Source: Onchidella celtica
Lineage: Eukaryota; Mollusca; Gastropoda; Systellommatophora; Onchidiidae
Assembly: GCA_963931925.1 (NCBI GenBank)
Contig: OZ007580.1
Span: forward strand, 4,472,629-4,536,628
DNA length: 64,000 nt
Reading direction: 5' to 3'
Both the position numbers and the translations under genes were made by a program. Shown here in pieces: positions 48,505 to 59,243 of the stretch; position 1 is the first letter of the stretch; every line of letters begins with the position of its first letter. A model generated the notes under the pieces. The model saw only the letters and a program-made list of their open reading frames with translations. It was not told where the DNA came from and did not search any database.

Positions 48505-48510
48505 TTTATT
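48505..48510 (-). terminator. polyadenylation signal AATAAA
   Basis: On the minus strand AATAAA starts 12 bases after the TAA stop of the terminal exon 48522-48765. It is the canonical hexamer and strongly supports that exon as a real 3' end with a very short 3' UTR. Confidence 0.7.
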
Positions 48511-48521
48511 GGGTCACGGCA

Positions 48522-48765
48522 TTAACTATTCTCAGTGCCAGGGTCCCAAAACTGTAGGTCTGTCACTGCCTGGGTTGGGCTGGTGTCATGCCTTGTGCGA
48601 TGATGTTGTCTAGAGGCGATGATGAGGAAGACGGTGATGAAACCCGAGACGAACAGACAGAAAGACAGGCATTTGAGTCTGGCCAGGGTGAACTTTGGCG
48701 CGAGTTCCACGTTGGTGACACTGACAGCTATCTTCTCTCTCCGGAATATCGGTGGATTGTAAATG
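48522..48765 (-). CDS. terminal coding exon of an unidentified membrane protein gene
   Basis: Read on the minus strand, a long pyrimidine tract (48830-48768) ends in the acceptor tcatcctgccag, followed by C|ATT TAC and 80 residues to a TAA stop. The product starts IYNPPIFRREKIAVSVTNV, contains one likely membrane-spanning segment (CLSFCLFVSGFITVFLIIA), then a basic stop-transfer stretch SRQHHRTRH and a short polar tail ending FWDPGTENS. GC content is higher than its surroundings, and AATAAA follows the stop. This suggests a type I membrane protein with a short cytoplasmic tail, but I do not recognise the family. Upstream exons should lie to the right of 48765. I could not find a convincing one, and they may be outside the window. 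Confidence 0.6.
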
Positions 48766-50488
48766 CTGGCAGGATGAGGGGAGTGAAAAAGGGGGTAGAG
48801 GGAGGGGGGATTGAGAGAGAGAGAGAATGATTTAGTGGTAGTCCAAGTCAATGCAAAAGAAAAGCAACTACAAAACCGCCACATACTTCATTCACAATGG
48901 AAATCAAATTCGTGTCTGATACAGAATTATAAGTTTATCTCGCTCTTCTGTGCAAAGAAAATCTTGAAAAATAAAGTTGTCCAACTCCGAAATTTCGATT
49001 GCAGTAATAGTAAACAACGAACCACATGCTTGGTCTGACTATGATAATCAATATCGGTCGTACTGTTGGCTACATCCTCGTCAATTGGGATGATGTATTG
49101 ATAAGTTTTATTGGACTGACGACAGTTTAATATATAATCTGACTCTTAGCACGTTTCATTCAAACCATCATAATCTGGTTTTCCCCTAGCTGACTTTCGC
49201 TGTTTCGAAAACGAAATCTGCACATTGCACATCGTCACTACACTACGATAATATCACGTCTCAGACCTACGCAGGTGAGCAAAGCAATAGGATTTTCTTG
49301 CCCGTTTCAAACACCAATGTAAATCTGCACGCATCAGCCCCCCCCCCCCCCCCCACTAAACCCTTGAGGCCCCCGGACAACTGCCCAATGTGCCCATGGC
49401 TTAAGACAGCTCTGGACTTATGCCAAAAGGCAAATGAAGAGTCATTGCATTCGCGAGCCTGGGGGCTTTCCGATAATATTATAATAGTTTTATAGAAAGA
49501 ACTGCGCCAATGTAATAATCCAGTAGAATCATAATGGCATAAGTCACCAAATGACAGGAAAAGAAAGTTTTTCCCTCTCCCCCCGACATCTCACAAGCGT
49601 CAAAGATGACGTAAGACATGAGCGCAGAGCAGTGACGAAATCTAAGAAATAGACGGCAAATTTAGGAACGGTTGTACTGTACTTTCCAATACAAAGAAAT
49701 GGAACAAGTTAGTTATACAACTTACCTTGAGAACCCCCGAGATGCCCACAAAACATAGAAACATGAGATTTTTCACCCAAAAGTTCCATAACCCTTTAAT
49801 TGCCAATGCTGTAAAACTGATTTAAAATTTTTTTAAAAACAATTTTGGTAATGCGTATATCCTATAAATGCCACATTTTCATGCAGAAGACATGAATTGA
49901 AATGGTAATAGCTGGTTTGTAATGACAAAATGATTTGCAGAAAAGTCCTATTTATGGTCACCTAAACATAAAAATTGTTCACATTTTGCTGCTCAGCCGA
50001 CACTGATAGGGTTAAATGTATAGTTTGCGAAGAACAAATAAAATTGTGGGTATGTTCATTCTAATTTTTGTATGCTCAGCGAGGACACTTTTCAAAGTTG
50101 AGCCTTATCTTTTCCACGAGGCATGTTTATCAAATGTTCCAACCTTTTCCGAGTTTTCCTGTCCGTGTTTTTGCTGTGTATGTCGATATGGCGTTCAAAA
50201 CTACGCCTTCAATAAACAAATTGTCCAGTGCGCACACCGTGTCTATCTAAGAGTTACAGAAGTTTACAGACAGTGTTTTTTTGGCAGTTAAAAAAAACGG
50301 CAATACGCATCCACACGAACGGGCAAGGTTTGGAAGAGTTGAAATGAATTCATAATAATAATGATAATTATGTCACAGTCCAGTAATAGATTTATCCCGA
50401 GCAACGTCGAGTAGGCCTACCTCAACTTGTAATATGACAAAATGGACGAGTGGCTATTCCTCATCTTAGAACGAAATACCTATCCATA
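48766..50488. other. intron or intergenic, with MITE-like copy and poly-C
   Basis: A GA-rich tract at 48808-48828 is the complement of the pyrimidine tract of the exon acceptor. A poly-C run lies at 49340-49356. No further exon identified. Confidence 0.4.
49233..49638. mobile_element. MITE-like element, TIR GTCACTRC..TACGATA, copy 2
   Basis: The left end cgtcactacactacgataat and right end agcgcagagcagtgacg are related to the ends of the 4713-4953 copy. The shared interior includes cataatggcataagtcacca and gtcaaagatgacgta. It is longer than copy 1, with extra poly-C sequence. Confidence 0.5.
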
Positions 50489-51356
50489 TGTAATGGGGTG
50501 AACCATTACAGGGCTGAGAACATAGCTCATTGTAGTGAAAGGGAGATAAACCATTTATTTTGATCAGCTGGACCACTAGACGTGGTCAAGGGGAAGTAAC
50601 CACACAGAAACCATAGATAATCTCCCCTTATTGTTTATCACGCACTGAGATGAGTCATGCAAGTGTTGAGTAACATTGCCAACTGATGTACTCACTGCGC
50701 CAATTTTAAATCATAGTCTTAGCGTGGTCTGTATTGTCCAGGATTGGTCAATTTAAGTGACCATCCCTGGTGCCAGAAGTAGAACCTTGTTATGTATCAC
50801 TACATTGTAAGTTTTGTTTAGTTTTTATCTTGTTAAGTAATATTTCCTTAAGATAGTGTATTTGGAACATACACGAGCAAGATGGTGGTCTTTAAAAATG
50901 TTTTTATTTGTTTTAATGTTTTATTAGAATTTGCACTTAGTGAACTGTAAGGAGTGAGTGGGTTGCGCGTGTTTGGGTGACGCTTAGATGATAGCGTGGG
51001 TCAGTCAGTTCCACCCAAGTCTTCAAGACAGCAGGACGTGTCATTGTGTCCAGACTAACATAAAAGTAAAAGAAGTTGTATAATTTATATTTCAAGATTT
51101 GTGAAGTGCCAGCTCTGATGATGTAGTTCAAGTGTGAATTCATTTGGTTAGTTCACCGCGCCTATCGGTTGGGTTTATTGTGGTTTATTGTATTGTCTAT
51201 TGTCTTGTTTATTGTACTGTTTATTGTACTGTGTTTATTATTTGATTTGTTTTTTTCTTTTCTTTTTCTAATAAAATTGTTGTCCTCTCAAAACCTGATA
51301 GTTTTGTTTGTATGTTTGACTGTGTAGAGAGCCCCGTTCGTCTCGTCCTGTGTTAC
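50489..51356 (+). mobile_element. LTR-like sequence of a second retrotransposon family, with adjacent primer-binding-site-like motif
   Basis: Starts TGTAATGGGGTGAACC and ends CCTGTGTTACA (TGTAA/TTACA ends). It contains a polyadenylation signal (aataaaat at about 51270). It is followed after a few bases by tTGGTGTCAGATTAG (51362 on), a primer-binding-site form common in invertebrate LTR elements. No gag-pol follows. A second TGTTACA at 51430-51436 is followed by 'cata', and 'cata' also precedes 50489. The remnant may therefore be a deleted element of about 950 bases with a 4-bp duplication. Confidence 0.5.
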
Positions 51357-51436
51357 ATTATTTGGTGTCAGATTAGATAGCTATAGATAGAGAGAGACCC
51401 GCTCGGCCGCTCGGTTTACCCGTAACCAGTGTTACA

Positions 51437-52730
51437 CATACAGACAGAGAGACACACGAACATATTATTACGTTAACCTACCTATACCATTGTGTCCATC
51501 AGATAGCTTGACCAGATCAAGAACGTGGCTGCGTCCCTCCATCCCTCACGGACCCCATACACCGCACTACTTCTCCGCCCACTCTACCATACTATGGAAA
51601 AAGACCTTAAGAGCAATCTTGGTCAAATTCATGTTTTAAACATTTTTATAACAGCAATTAAAATGTGCTCTATTGTGTTGTTCTAGCAGGCTAATAATTT
51701 TGTGTGACTTCTGTAATTCCTTTTGGTCACCAGTAAACGGACATTTTAACATGGAAAAAAAGCGGGGGGGCAACTGAATTTTTTGTTGTTGCCCGCTCTG
51801 ACTTTTTTTTGGGGGGGGGGGGGTTGCTGGGAGGGGGCCGTGTGCAGGTTTTTTCCCCCCACAATATAGAGGCATGGACGCAGGAAGGAACCCTGTCTGT
51901 GCAGATTTTCTTTATCCCCACAGTCTTCAATTATTACATGTACAATGTTCCGTTACTCTTTCCAGAAAATCCAGACTTTATTATAGAACTTTATAAAAAG
52001 TGATTTTCATTTTCTTTTTTTCTTTTATTCAACAACTTTCCCGTTGCATCTCTGTTAAGATAGAGAGAAGAGAGACGGGGAGGGGAGGGGGGGGGCGGGG
52101 AGAGATAGAGATAGGCGGACAGTGAGAGGGATATGGAAGAGAGACAGACAGAAACAGCGAGATGGATAGAGAGAGAAAAAGAGAGGAGCAGAAAGAAAGA
52201 GGGACAGACACTCGACTGTTAGACAGAGAGGGAGAAAGAGAGAAAGTGAGTGAGAGAGAGAGAGAGATAAAAAAGGGAGAGAGAAAGAATGAAAGGAAAT
52301 GGGGGGGGGGGGGTGGCGAGAGAGAACATTTCTTTGTTCGGCTGGGAAAGACATCAGGTAAACATAAAAAAAAGTACCGTAGGCCATCAAGTTATGTCTA
52401 TTTCCACTGGCCGTGTGTGCGTGTGTCCAGGCTTGGCCAACAAGTTTCTATGATTGTAATCTAACTGATCTTACCCCATTCCCTGAGGGGTTTGATGACA
52501 AAAAACCTAGTAGGCGACACAAGACACTGATCTTTAGTACGGTCACTGTTGTAGGTCAGTGATTCTCGAACTGTCCACAGTAAATCTTTCTCTACTCACC
52601 TTCTTGCTTCTTGATTCCACTAATCTGTCCCGAGGCTTGTCTACAGCCATGAACCCCGGTTTGGGAACCACTGTACTATCTGGAAGCTGTATCATTGCTA
52701 CAACGGTGTCATATTCATACAGGGTTTACC
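51437..52730. other. no gene recognised; G-, C- and GA-rich tracts
   Basis: G-run at 51810-51825, GA-rich microsatellite-like region 52057-52330 with a G-run at 52303-52313. The right edge (cagggtttaccacatt) belongs to the 'ccacatttatacaagggtca' repeat that hosts the LTR retrotransposon. Confidence 0.45.
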
Positions 52731-52735
52731 ACATT

Positions 52736-53885
52736 TGTCACAAATCCCAGACTGGGAGATGCGATGGTTATAACAGGACAACAATCACGAACGAACAAGT
52801 ATAACACTTAACAGAACAACCCATCAGACTCACACATTTATTAACATAAATATAAAGATAAGGATAACAGTGCAATTACATACATACATTATATTCTTCA
52901 AGTTAACTGCCGTCCACGGCCTTCTTCCGTAAGCACACTTCCTCGGGTCCACAACCCGGTAATTACTTCTAAAGACACCTCGGCCTCAGCCTCTCCACTC
53001 AGGGTCTTAATGACACACTAGTATTCTTTCACACCACAGTCTCTCAATAGCGCCTCCCTATGGCAATACACCTTAGCCTCCTATACACCTCACGTGGCCA
53101 TAGCACGTTAATACTTCAATTCACATGAATATCTCATTCGCACAGTAATCCATCCATGTCACAGTAGTACATCTTAATAGCACATTCACGATCATACATA
53201 CATCCCTGTCTGTGGCCAGTCTGCCACGACTCATGTGCTGCGACTGTCCTACACCGACAGCTTCACTCCTGGCCTATGTGTGGCCTTCGGCCCTATGCTG
53301 GCCTATCCCCTGTGCTCACCGTAGGCGGCTCTTCGGCCCGACCCCGGCACCTACAAAAATAACATTACATTGGTATAATACCATACCATTTCTAATCATT
53401 TCACCCCTCATTACAACTCATGAAGCGTACACACAATAGTTCACATTTCACTCACCAAACATCTTACGGTAACACCTCCACCGTATTACACCCTACTCAC
53501 TCTCGCTACAAATCCATGAAGCTAACTTCCATCTATCGCTCATGGCGCACATTGCTATATACAGTATCAAGGACTTCCACATTCCTCACATATACTTATT
53601 TACATCATGGTCGTAGACGAATATAATACATCAATCATAATTATCAATCATCGTTCCACCTACCAGTCATCACTGGAAAACACTGTCACAATCTCCCGAC
53701 TGTTCTCACTCACGTCCGTCCCCTGGGACCTTCTAACTTGCAGTGATAGTAGTACAGCGCTCTCGCCTCATGCAGACCCCCCCCACTCACAACATGCACG
53801 CTTTTCATTACCCGTGGGCCGTGGGTTAACTTTACTCTACCCCCTTCCCCCGTAACTACTGATCCCAGCTCACCTGCTCGTGACA
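52736..53885 (-). repeat. 3' LTR
   Basis: 1150 bases with TGTCA...TGACA ends on both strands. On the coding (minus) strand AATAAA lies at 52842-52837, about 100 bases before the LTR end, a likely polyadenylation signal in R. The sequence is nearly identical to 59244-60397. Open frames in it are not genes. Confidence 0.96.
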
Positions 53886-53886
53886 T

Positions 53887-53906
53887 CATCCCCCACCCCA
53901 AAAAAA
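53887..53906 (-). other. polypurine tract
   Basis: On the minus strand ttttttggggtgggggat abuts the 3' LTR. The G-rich purine stretch is the expected plus-strand primer. The 54237-53907 stretch between the ORF stop and this tract is AT-rich and non-coding. Confidence 0.75.
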
Positions 53907-54237
53907 TTAATGCAATTAATTTCAAATCGCATCAAGATGACTGTCAACGAGTGAGCGTGAGCAATACCTACATAAAAATGACCTACCAATGCCCCTAGCC
54001 TATATAATACCGAAATCAGGAGAAAATACGGGGATCAATATGCCCTTCCTATGCATATATGTATCACATCATCAATAGCTACTAAACACAATACCTAATA
54101 CAGAATCAAAACCACTCAATCTATCAACCATTCTTCATATAATATTTATATTGTCAATATTTTAAAGTCGTCGACTCGTTCACACAGATCCTGTCAATGT
54201 TCCTGTCCTCCGATGTATAAGCTCCTGAACTCTTCCC

Positions 54238-57200
54238 CTAGGCTCGATTAAGGTAGTCGGCGATATGATTGCTGGTTCCTGGAATTGGTTGAATAACGAA
54301 GGTATACGGCTGTAACGCCAATGCCCATCTAGACAAGCGTGGGCTGGACGAACGATTCTTCGACAAAAATGTTAGTGGCTTGTGGTCCGTCTGGATACAG
54401 AATTCTCGTCCCATGAGATAACGTCCCAATTTCTGGACGGACCAGACAATGGCAAGACACTCCCGCTCTATCACAGAATACTTTCTTTCTCTCTGCAATA
54501 ACTTCCTACTGACATAACATACAGGATGTAAACATTCGTTCTTCTCCTGTAGAAGACAAGCGCCGACACCAGAATCCGACGCATCCGTTCTGAGGATAAA
54601 ATTAGATCGAAAATCGGGTAATATCAGAATGGGTGACGATGATAATGCTGTCACCAAATTATCAAATGATGTCTGACATTCAGACGTCCACTGGACCTTA
54701 TCGGGTTGTCCCTTCTTAGTAAGGTCAGTAAGAGAAGATGACAAGGAGGAAAAATTTGGAATGAACTTTCTGTAATAATTCAAAATTCCCACTAAGCTTC
54801 TGACTTGTTTCTTTGTTTTAGGGATTTGCAACCCTACTAATTTGTCAATTTTTTTTACTTCAGGTCTCTGAACACCTCTACCCACGATATGTCCTAAGAA
54901 TACTATTTCTGGACATGCCAAATCCATCTTTGCGGGTTTAGCAGTTAACCAAAAATGACACAATCGTTTAAAAATTACCGTTAGTGTCTGAATATGATCA
55001 GACCATGTCGACGTATGACACGCTATATCGTCAAAGAATGACACGACATTAGGTATGTCCTTTAATACCAGTCTCATTAATCGTGCAAACGTCGCTGGCG
55101 CGTTTACCAACCCAAATGGCATGACCTTAAATTGGAATAATCCAATGGGTGTTTGGAAAGCCGTGTATTGTTTAGACTCCTCAGCAAGAGGGATTTCCCA
55201 ATAACCTTTCGTTAAATCTATCTTGGAAAACCACGTGGATCCGGCCAATGAAGCTATTAGTTCCTCCTGAAATGGAATAGGCTCCCTATCGCCTACCGTA
55301 ATAGTGTTCAATTTTCGAAAATCCATACAGAACCGCACCGATCCATCAAGTTTTTTCACGAGGACGATGGGTGATGAATACGGCGATGTTGATGGTTCTA
55401 TCACATCTAACTTCAACATTGACTCAACTTCTTTTATAACTCTCTCTCTGGAAGAAAAAGGCAGCGGATAAGGTCTAAGAGATACTGGCTTATCCGAAGT
55501 CAACTTTATTTGGTGCTGGATCACCGTAGTGCGACCCGGCAAATCTGTAATAACATCCGGGAATGCCGCTAACAGGGTCTTAAGTTCCGTACTCATAGAA
55601 CTCGTAAGGTCAGGGTTAAATTTTACGTCCCTGTAACCTTGTGTTGGAGTTAACTCCGGCAATTGAATTTGTACCTCTTCCTGCGCCTCGGTGTCGCTTA
55701 CGTCACTGTCTAACTGGTCTACGACCCCCATACAAGCAATAGAGAAGACACTCTCCTCTGGTTTCGTCTGTGCACACAGATACTCTGGTCTCTCATAAAA
55801 TCTCTGTAGCATATTAACATGGAAAACCTTACTTGATCCATCAATGTGGATAGCGTAATCTACCTTCGAAACAACTCGCTCAATAACATAAGGACCCTTC
55901 CATGTCATCAATAACTTATTATGGTCCGTAGGTAATAACAATAGAACTTTGTCTCCTGGCTTAAAAATTCTCAGTTTGGATCCTCTATCTTTATAGTTCT
56001 TTGCTCTTGCTGAAGCGATACTAGACGCTTCTTCCGCAATATTCTGAAGAGGAGCCTGGGGTGTACGACCCTTATGCGTCGTCTTTTGGCACGCACTGCA
56101 CGTCTTACAATACACTCGTACATCTCTGTGGATGGATGACCAGTAAAAATTCTTAAGAACCCTTTCTTTGGTTCCAGCTATACCCATATGACCCGCTAAT
56201 GGGACATCATGTGCCAAATGCAATACTGTTGCGATTAGCAACGCTGGCACAACGACCTGCTTTAAAATGGAGGCCCCCGTTACATACTTACGGAACAGAA
56301 TGCCCGCCTGGATAACAAAGGAAGACGACCCGTTCTTATATTTCCTCGTTTTCTCCGTTCGCGCCTCCCCAAAACATGGACTCAATGAAGGATCCTCCTT
56401 TTGTAATCTCGCCAAGCGCTCTGGTGTGATATCCAGGTTGACCGCTGGCGTTGCCAAAGGTCTAATCTTATTCCTATCACCTACCTGTCGACGTGTCTCG
56501 ACTGCGGCACAAAAGTCAATACCTTTTGATTGTGACCATGCCTGCACATTCTCCTCGGAAGGGGAAACTACCCGAGACACATTACCAATGATGAGCTGGG
56601 CGCCTGGAAAACAACCAACGACTGCTTCGACTTCCCCGCTAAGGAAAGGCGTATCTATCACTATCTTTGCCAATGGTAATTTCTCAATGGCCCCTGAAAA
56701 TTGTATACATGGGACAGTCTCACCTGTAAGCTGTGAATCCCGAATGCAGTCCCTATGCACTCCGACAACGGTAGATCCTGTATCCCGTAAAACCGAGACC
56801 GGTTCGTCCCCAACAAACCCCGGATAAACCCTAAGACCACCTCCTGTATGACATGAATTTATAACGGGGATCTTTCTCCCACAAGGTAAAACACCGGAAG
56901 ATAATAACTTCTCACAACTGGGACACTTAGAATACTGTCCGCCTCCGTTGTCCGATGTAACACACGCGGCCGCATGATGAAATTTATTAGGGGAACATGG
57001 AGTGGAGCTACCGTGATTACCATCCACGTTCGCCGCTATCCTACCTGCAGGACAATTTACCCTGATGTGACCTGCTCTTCCGCAGTTCCAACAATTCGCG
57101 GTCCTACAATCCCGTGCCAAATGACCTACGCGTCCGCAAGTCCAACATTCCGCTCCCTGTGCTCCGCTAGACCTGGGTCCCCGTGACCCATCGCGACCGG

Positions 57201-58215
57201 AACTAAAGTCCCTATGCCGTCGGTCATCGGCAAAGGTCACAAATCGCCCTCGGCCATTACCGCGACCTAGCCCTCCTGCTCGGTCAAACTTACCGGATCC
57301 ATATGCAGGTGATTGGTGATACCCCCTACGTTGCCCCTGGGCTTGCCCGTTATAGGCACCACGCTGACGCGACCTGTCTTTATGTCCTGTCGGCGACCCC
57401 TCAACCACGGCGACGTAACCAGCATCCTGTACGTACGCCCTCGCGACTGGTTTGGACGGATGTGCCGTACGGTATGCTTCCGCCAACTTTGACGCCTCCT
57501 GCACCGTCGCGGGTTCGTTTTCTTTCAGAAAAGCCACCAGATCTTTATGGCACGACGCGTATAGCTGGTCACGGATCATTAGGTCTTTTAATTTAGCAAA
57601 ATCCGCGCCCACATGCGCCAAGTCTACCCAGTTCGCGAAATATTCTGTCAATCTCGCGACGAAGGCAGCAAAGTCCTCCCTGGTATCCGCACGTTCTCGC
57701 CTAAACTGCTCCCGGAAATATTCCTCGGTACGCGCAAATCGGCGAAGCAGCAAAGCCTTCAGCCTATCGTAATCTTGCACGTCTTCGCGCTGTAACTCTT
57801 TAAAGTAGGTTAACGCTCGCCCCTGCAATAAGGACGCCAGGTACGTGGACCATAATTGCTTATTGTCCCCCCATTGCAGTTGTGCATTCAGTTCGAACCT
57901 GTAAAGGAAGGCGTCTATATCGTCCTTCCGGTCGTCGAACGTAGGCAGCTTAATTCTAACACCACTTTTGTTTTGCCCCTGCCGCTCAACTGTTTCCGTT
58001 GGCGCATTCTTCTTGCTTTCTAATTCCGCAATCTTTACTTGCGCCTCTATCTCCTTTAACTCCCTCTCCTGCTGCTGAGCCTCTTTTTCTCGCTCTCTAT
58101 CCTTAGCACGCTCATCGCGCAATTCTGCCTGCTGCTCTTTAATCCAGCCGCGCAGCTCCTCTCCCTCAAGGCCAAGTTCCGTACCCAATTTCATGAGCTC
58201 ACGGAGATCCGCCAT
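54238..58215 (-). CDS. gag-pol polyprotein of Gmr1-like gypsy retrotransposon, integrase core deleted
   Basis: 1325 codons without interruption. N-terminal Gag has a charged coiled coil (about 35-75), a capsid-like region (about 85-260), an RG-rich linker and two zinc knuckles, CWTCGRVGHLARDC (about 356) and CWNCGRAGHIRVNC; a further CPSC...C pair follows. The protease active site is RDTGST (about 477). Next comes the integrase His-His-Cys-Cys zinc domain (HLAHD, GHMG, CKTCSACQK; about 665-708). Only about 60 residues later is the integrase C-terminal WKGPYVIERVV module (about 771). The DDE core, normally about 150-200 residues, is absent. RT follows (VRFCMDFRKLNTI, WFSKIDLTKGYWEIP, VSFFDDIACH with the catalytic Asp pair; about 930-1100). 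RNase H is at 1200-1325 (LRTDASDSG, ERECLAIVWS, QTDHKPL). Gag and Pol share one frame, so product ratios would not depend on frameshifting. Confidence 0.92.
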   Translation of the reverse strand: MADLRELMKLGTELGLEGEELRGWIKEQQAELRDERAKDREREKEAQQQERELKEIEAQVKIAELESKKNAPTETVERQGQNKSGVRIKLPTFDDRKDDIDAFLYRFELNAQLQWGDNKQLWSTYLASLLQGRALTYFKELQREDVQDYDRLKALLLRRFARTEEYFREQFRRERADTREDFAAFVARLTEYFANWVDLAHVGADFAKLKDLMIRDQLYASCHKDLVAFLKENEPATVQEASKLAEAYRTAHPSKPVARAYVQDAGYVAVVEGSPTGHKDRSRQRGAYNGQAQGQRRGYHQSPAYGSGKFDRAGGLGRGNGRGRFVTFADDRRHRDFSSGRDGSRGPRSSGAQGAECWTCGRVGHLARDCRTANCWNCGRAGHIRVNCPAGRIAANVDGNHGSSTPCSPNKFHHAAACVTSDNGGGQYSKCPSCEKLLSSGVLPCGRKIPVINSCHTGGGLRVYPGFVGDEPVSVLRDTGSTVVGVHRDCIRDSQLTGETVPCIQFSGAIEKLPLAKIVIDTPFLSGEVEAVVGCFPGAQLIIGNVSRVVSPSEENVQAWSQSKGIDFCAAVETRRQVGDRNKIRPLATPAVNLDITPERLARLQKEDPSLSPCFGEARTEKTRKYKNGSSSFVIQAGILFRKYVTGASILKQVVVPALLIATVLHLAHDVPLAGHMGIAGTKERVLKNFYWSSIHRDVRVYCKTCSACQKTTHKGRTPQAPLQNIAEEASSIASARAKNYKDRGSKLRIFKPGDKVLLLLPTDHNKLLMTWKGPYVIERVVSKVDYAIHIDGSSKVFHVNMLQRFYERPEYLCAQTKPEESVFSIACMGVVDQLDSDVSDTEAQEEVQIQLPELTPTQGYRDVKFNPDLTSSMSTELKTLLAAFPDVITDLPGRTTVIQHQIKLTSDKPVSLRPYPLPFSSRERVIKEVESMLKLDVIEPSTSPYSSPIVLVKKLDGSVRFCMDFRKLNTITVGDREPIPFQEELIASLAGSTWFSKIDLTKGYWEIPLAEESKQYTAFQTPIGLFQFKVMPFGLVNAPATFARLMRLVLKDIPNVVSFFDDIACHTSTWSDHIQTLTVIFKRLCHFWLTAKPAKMDLACPEIVFLGHIVGRGVQRPEVKKIDKLVGLQIPKTKKQVRSLVGILNYYRKFIPNFSSLSSSLTDLTKKGQPDKVQWTSECQTSFDNLVTALSSSPILILPDFRSNFILRTDASDSGVGACLLQEKNECLHPVCYVSRKLLQRERKYSVIERECLAIVWSVQKLGRYLMGREFCIQTDHKPLTFLSKNRSSSPRLSRWALALQPYTFVIQPIPGTSNHIADYLNRA

Positions 58216-59197
58216 TTCACAGCTTTATTATGATACAATTTGAAATACAATTACTGTCTATGTACTTACTCTAAGCTTATTATAACCGACGTATCCCGAG
58301 ACCTGAAACTATGCCACTACCATAACAAGCACTATTTTCAAATGCAAATCAGAAACACACCTAACTGAACCTTCTATAGCATACTCTCTAACTAATTCTA
58401 TGTTCATAAAATGTATAGCACTATTAAATAACAACAGAGACTAGAAAGGACAAGAATGAGGAAATTCAGTAGAAGGACCACAAGGACATCAAGGACAACG
58501 AACCAGACTAAGACAAAGACTTCTAAAAAAAAAAATATAATGGGAAAAAAAAAATGCAACCTAACTACGCCGATTACACTACAAGGTACGAACAAGAACA
58601 GAGTCTGAAAAAAAAAACGTATCTACAGATAGGTAAGAAAGAGGGACAAGAGAATACGTCTTCCTGCAGAAACAGAGAAGAAAGCGACGCTACAACTAAA
58701 CAATAACAAAGCCCTCCAGAACTGTTCACTGTGATGAACGTGGTTCCTAGATTAGCCCACCTCCCGAAGAGGATAAACCAAGTTCACCACAGCAAACCCG
58801 CGCCACCGCCCGTATAATCTATAACGACAACAAAAACAGCAAAACAGAGAAAAAGACAGATCAAAGGGACAGCCCACAATCCAGGGCACAAAATTTCAGT
58901 TTTACTTAACTTTCAACTTTTTGAGTCTAACTCCTCCCTTAATCGGAGCTCTGGCCGCTTGACTTCTCAGGCTGGCACACACACTCTCTCTGTGAAAATT
59001 CAATTACACATTAGTACATATTTATAGCAATACATGCATCAATACATATTCATAAATACACATAAATTATACCATCATGAAATTTCCATTCATTCCACGA
59101 ACAAAGACAACAGCACAAATTCCTAGCACAACAGAAAAACAACTAGATATGACTAATACACAATGTCAAAATGACCACAGGTAACTAAACGGACGAG
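58216..59197 (-). other. 5' untranslated leader of the LTR retrotransposon
   Basis: About 1 kb between the primer sites and the gag ATG. It is A-rich on the plus strand, with no ORF of note. On the element's strand it probably holds the packaging signal; nothing specific can be pointed to. Confidence 0.6.
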
Positions 59198-59243
59198 TGT
59201 CACAACGGACGAGCCCCCAGTGTCACAACGGACGAGCCCCCAG
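59198..59243 (-). other. tandemly duplicated primer-binding site (tRNA-Pro type)
   Basis: Two identical 23-bp units (59198-59220 and 59221-59243). On the minus strand each contains TGGGGGCTCGTCCG, which pairs with the last 14 bases of a tRNA-Pro acceptor end including CCA. The LTR-proximal copy starts one base inside the LTR boundary (59242). The same TGGGGGCTCGTCCG start is the known tRNA-Pro primer site of gammaretroviruses, here only as a tRNA match. Confidence 0.85.

Noticed and set aside
53212..53439. Repeated 75-aa and 68-aa frames (also at 59726-60140 and 29444-29858)
   Set aside because: They lie within LTRs, are antisense to the element, and are repeated only because the LTR is repeated.
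54238..58215. Copia element, or an endogenous retrovirus, because of the integrase-first order and retrovirus-like primer site
   Set aside because: RT and RNase H motifs (DFRKLNTI, FFDD, TDASDSG) are gypsy-type. There is no envelope frame between pol and the 3' LTR. The primer site reflects only tRNA-Pro use.
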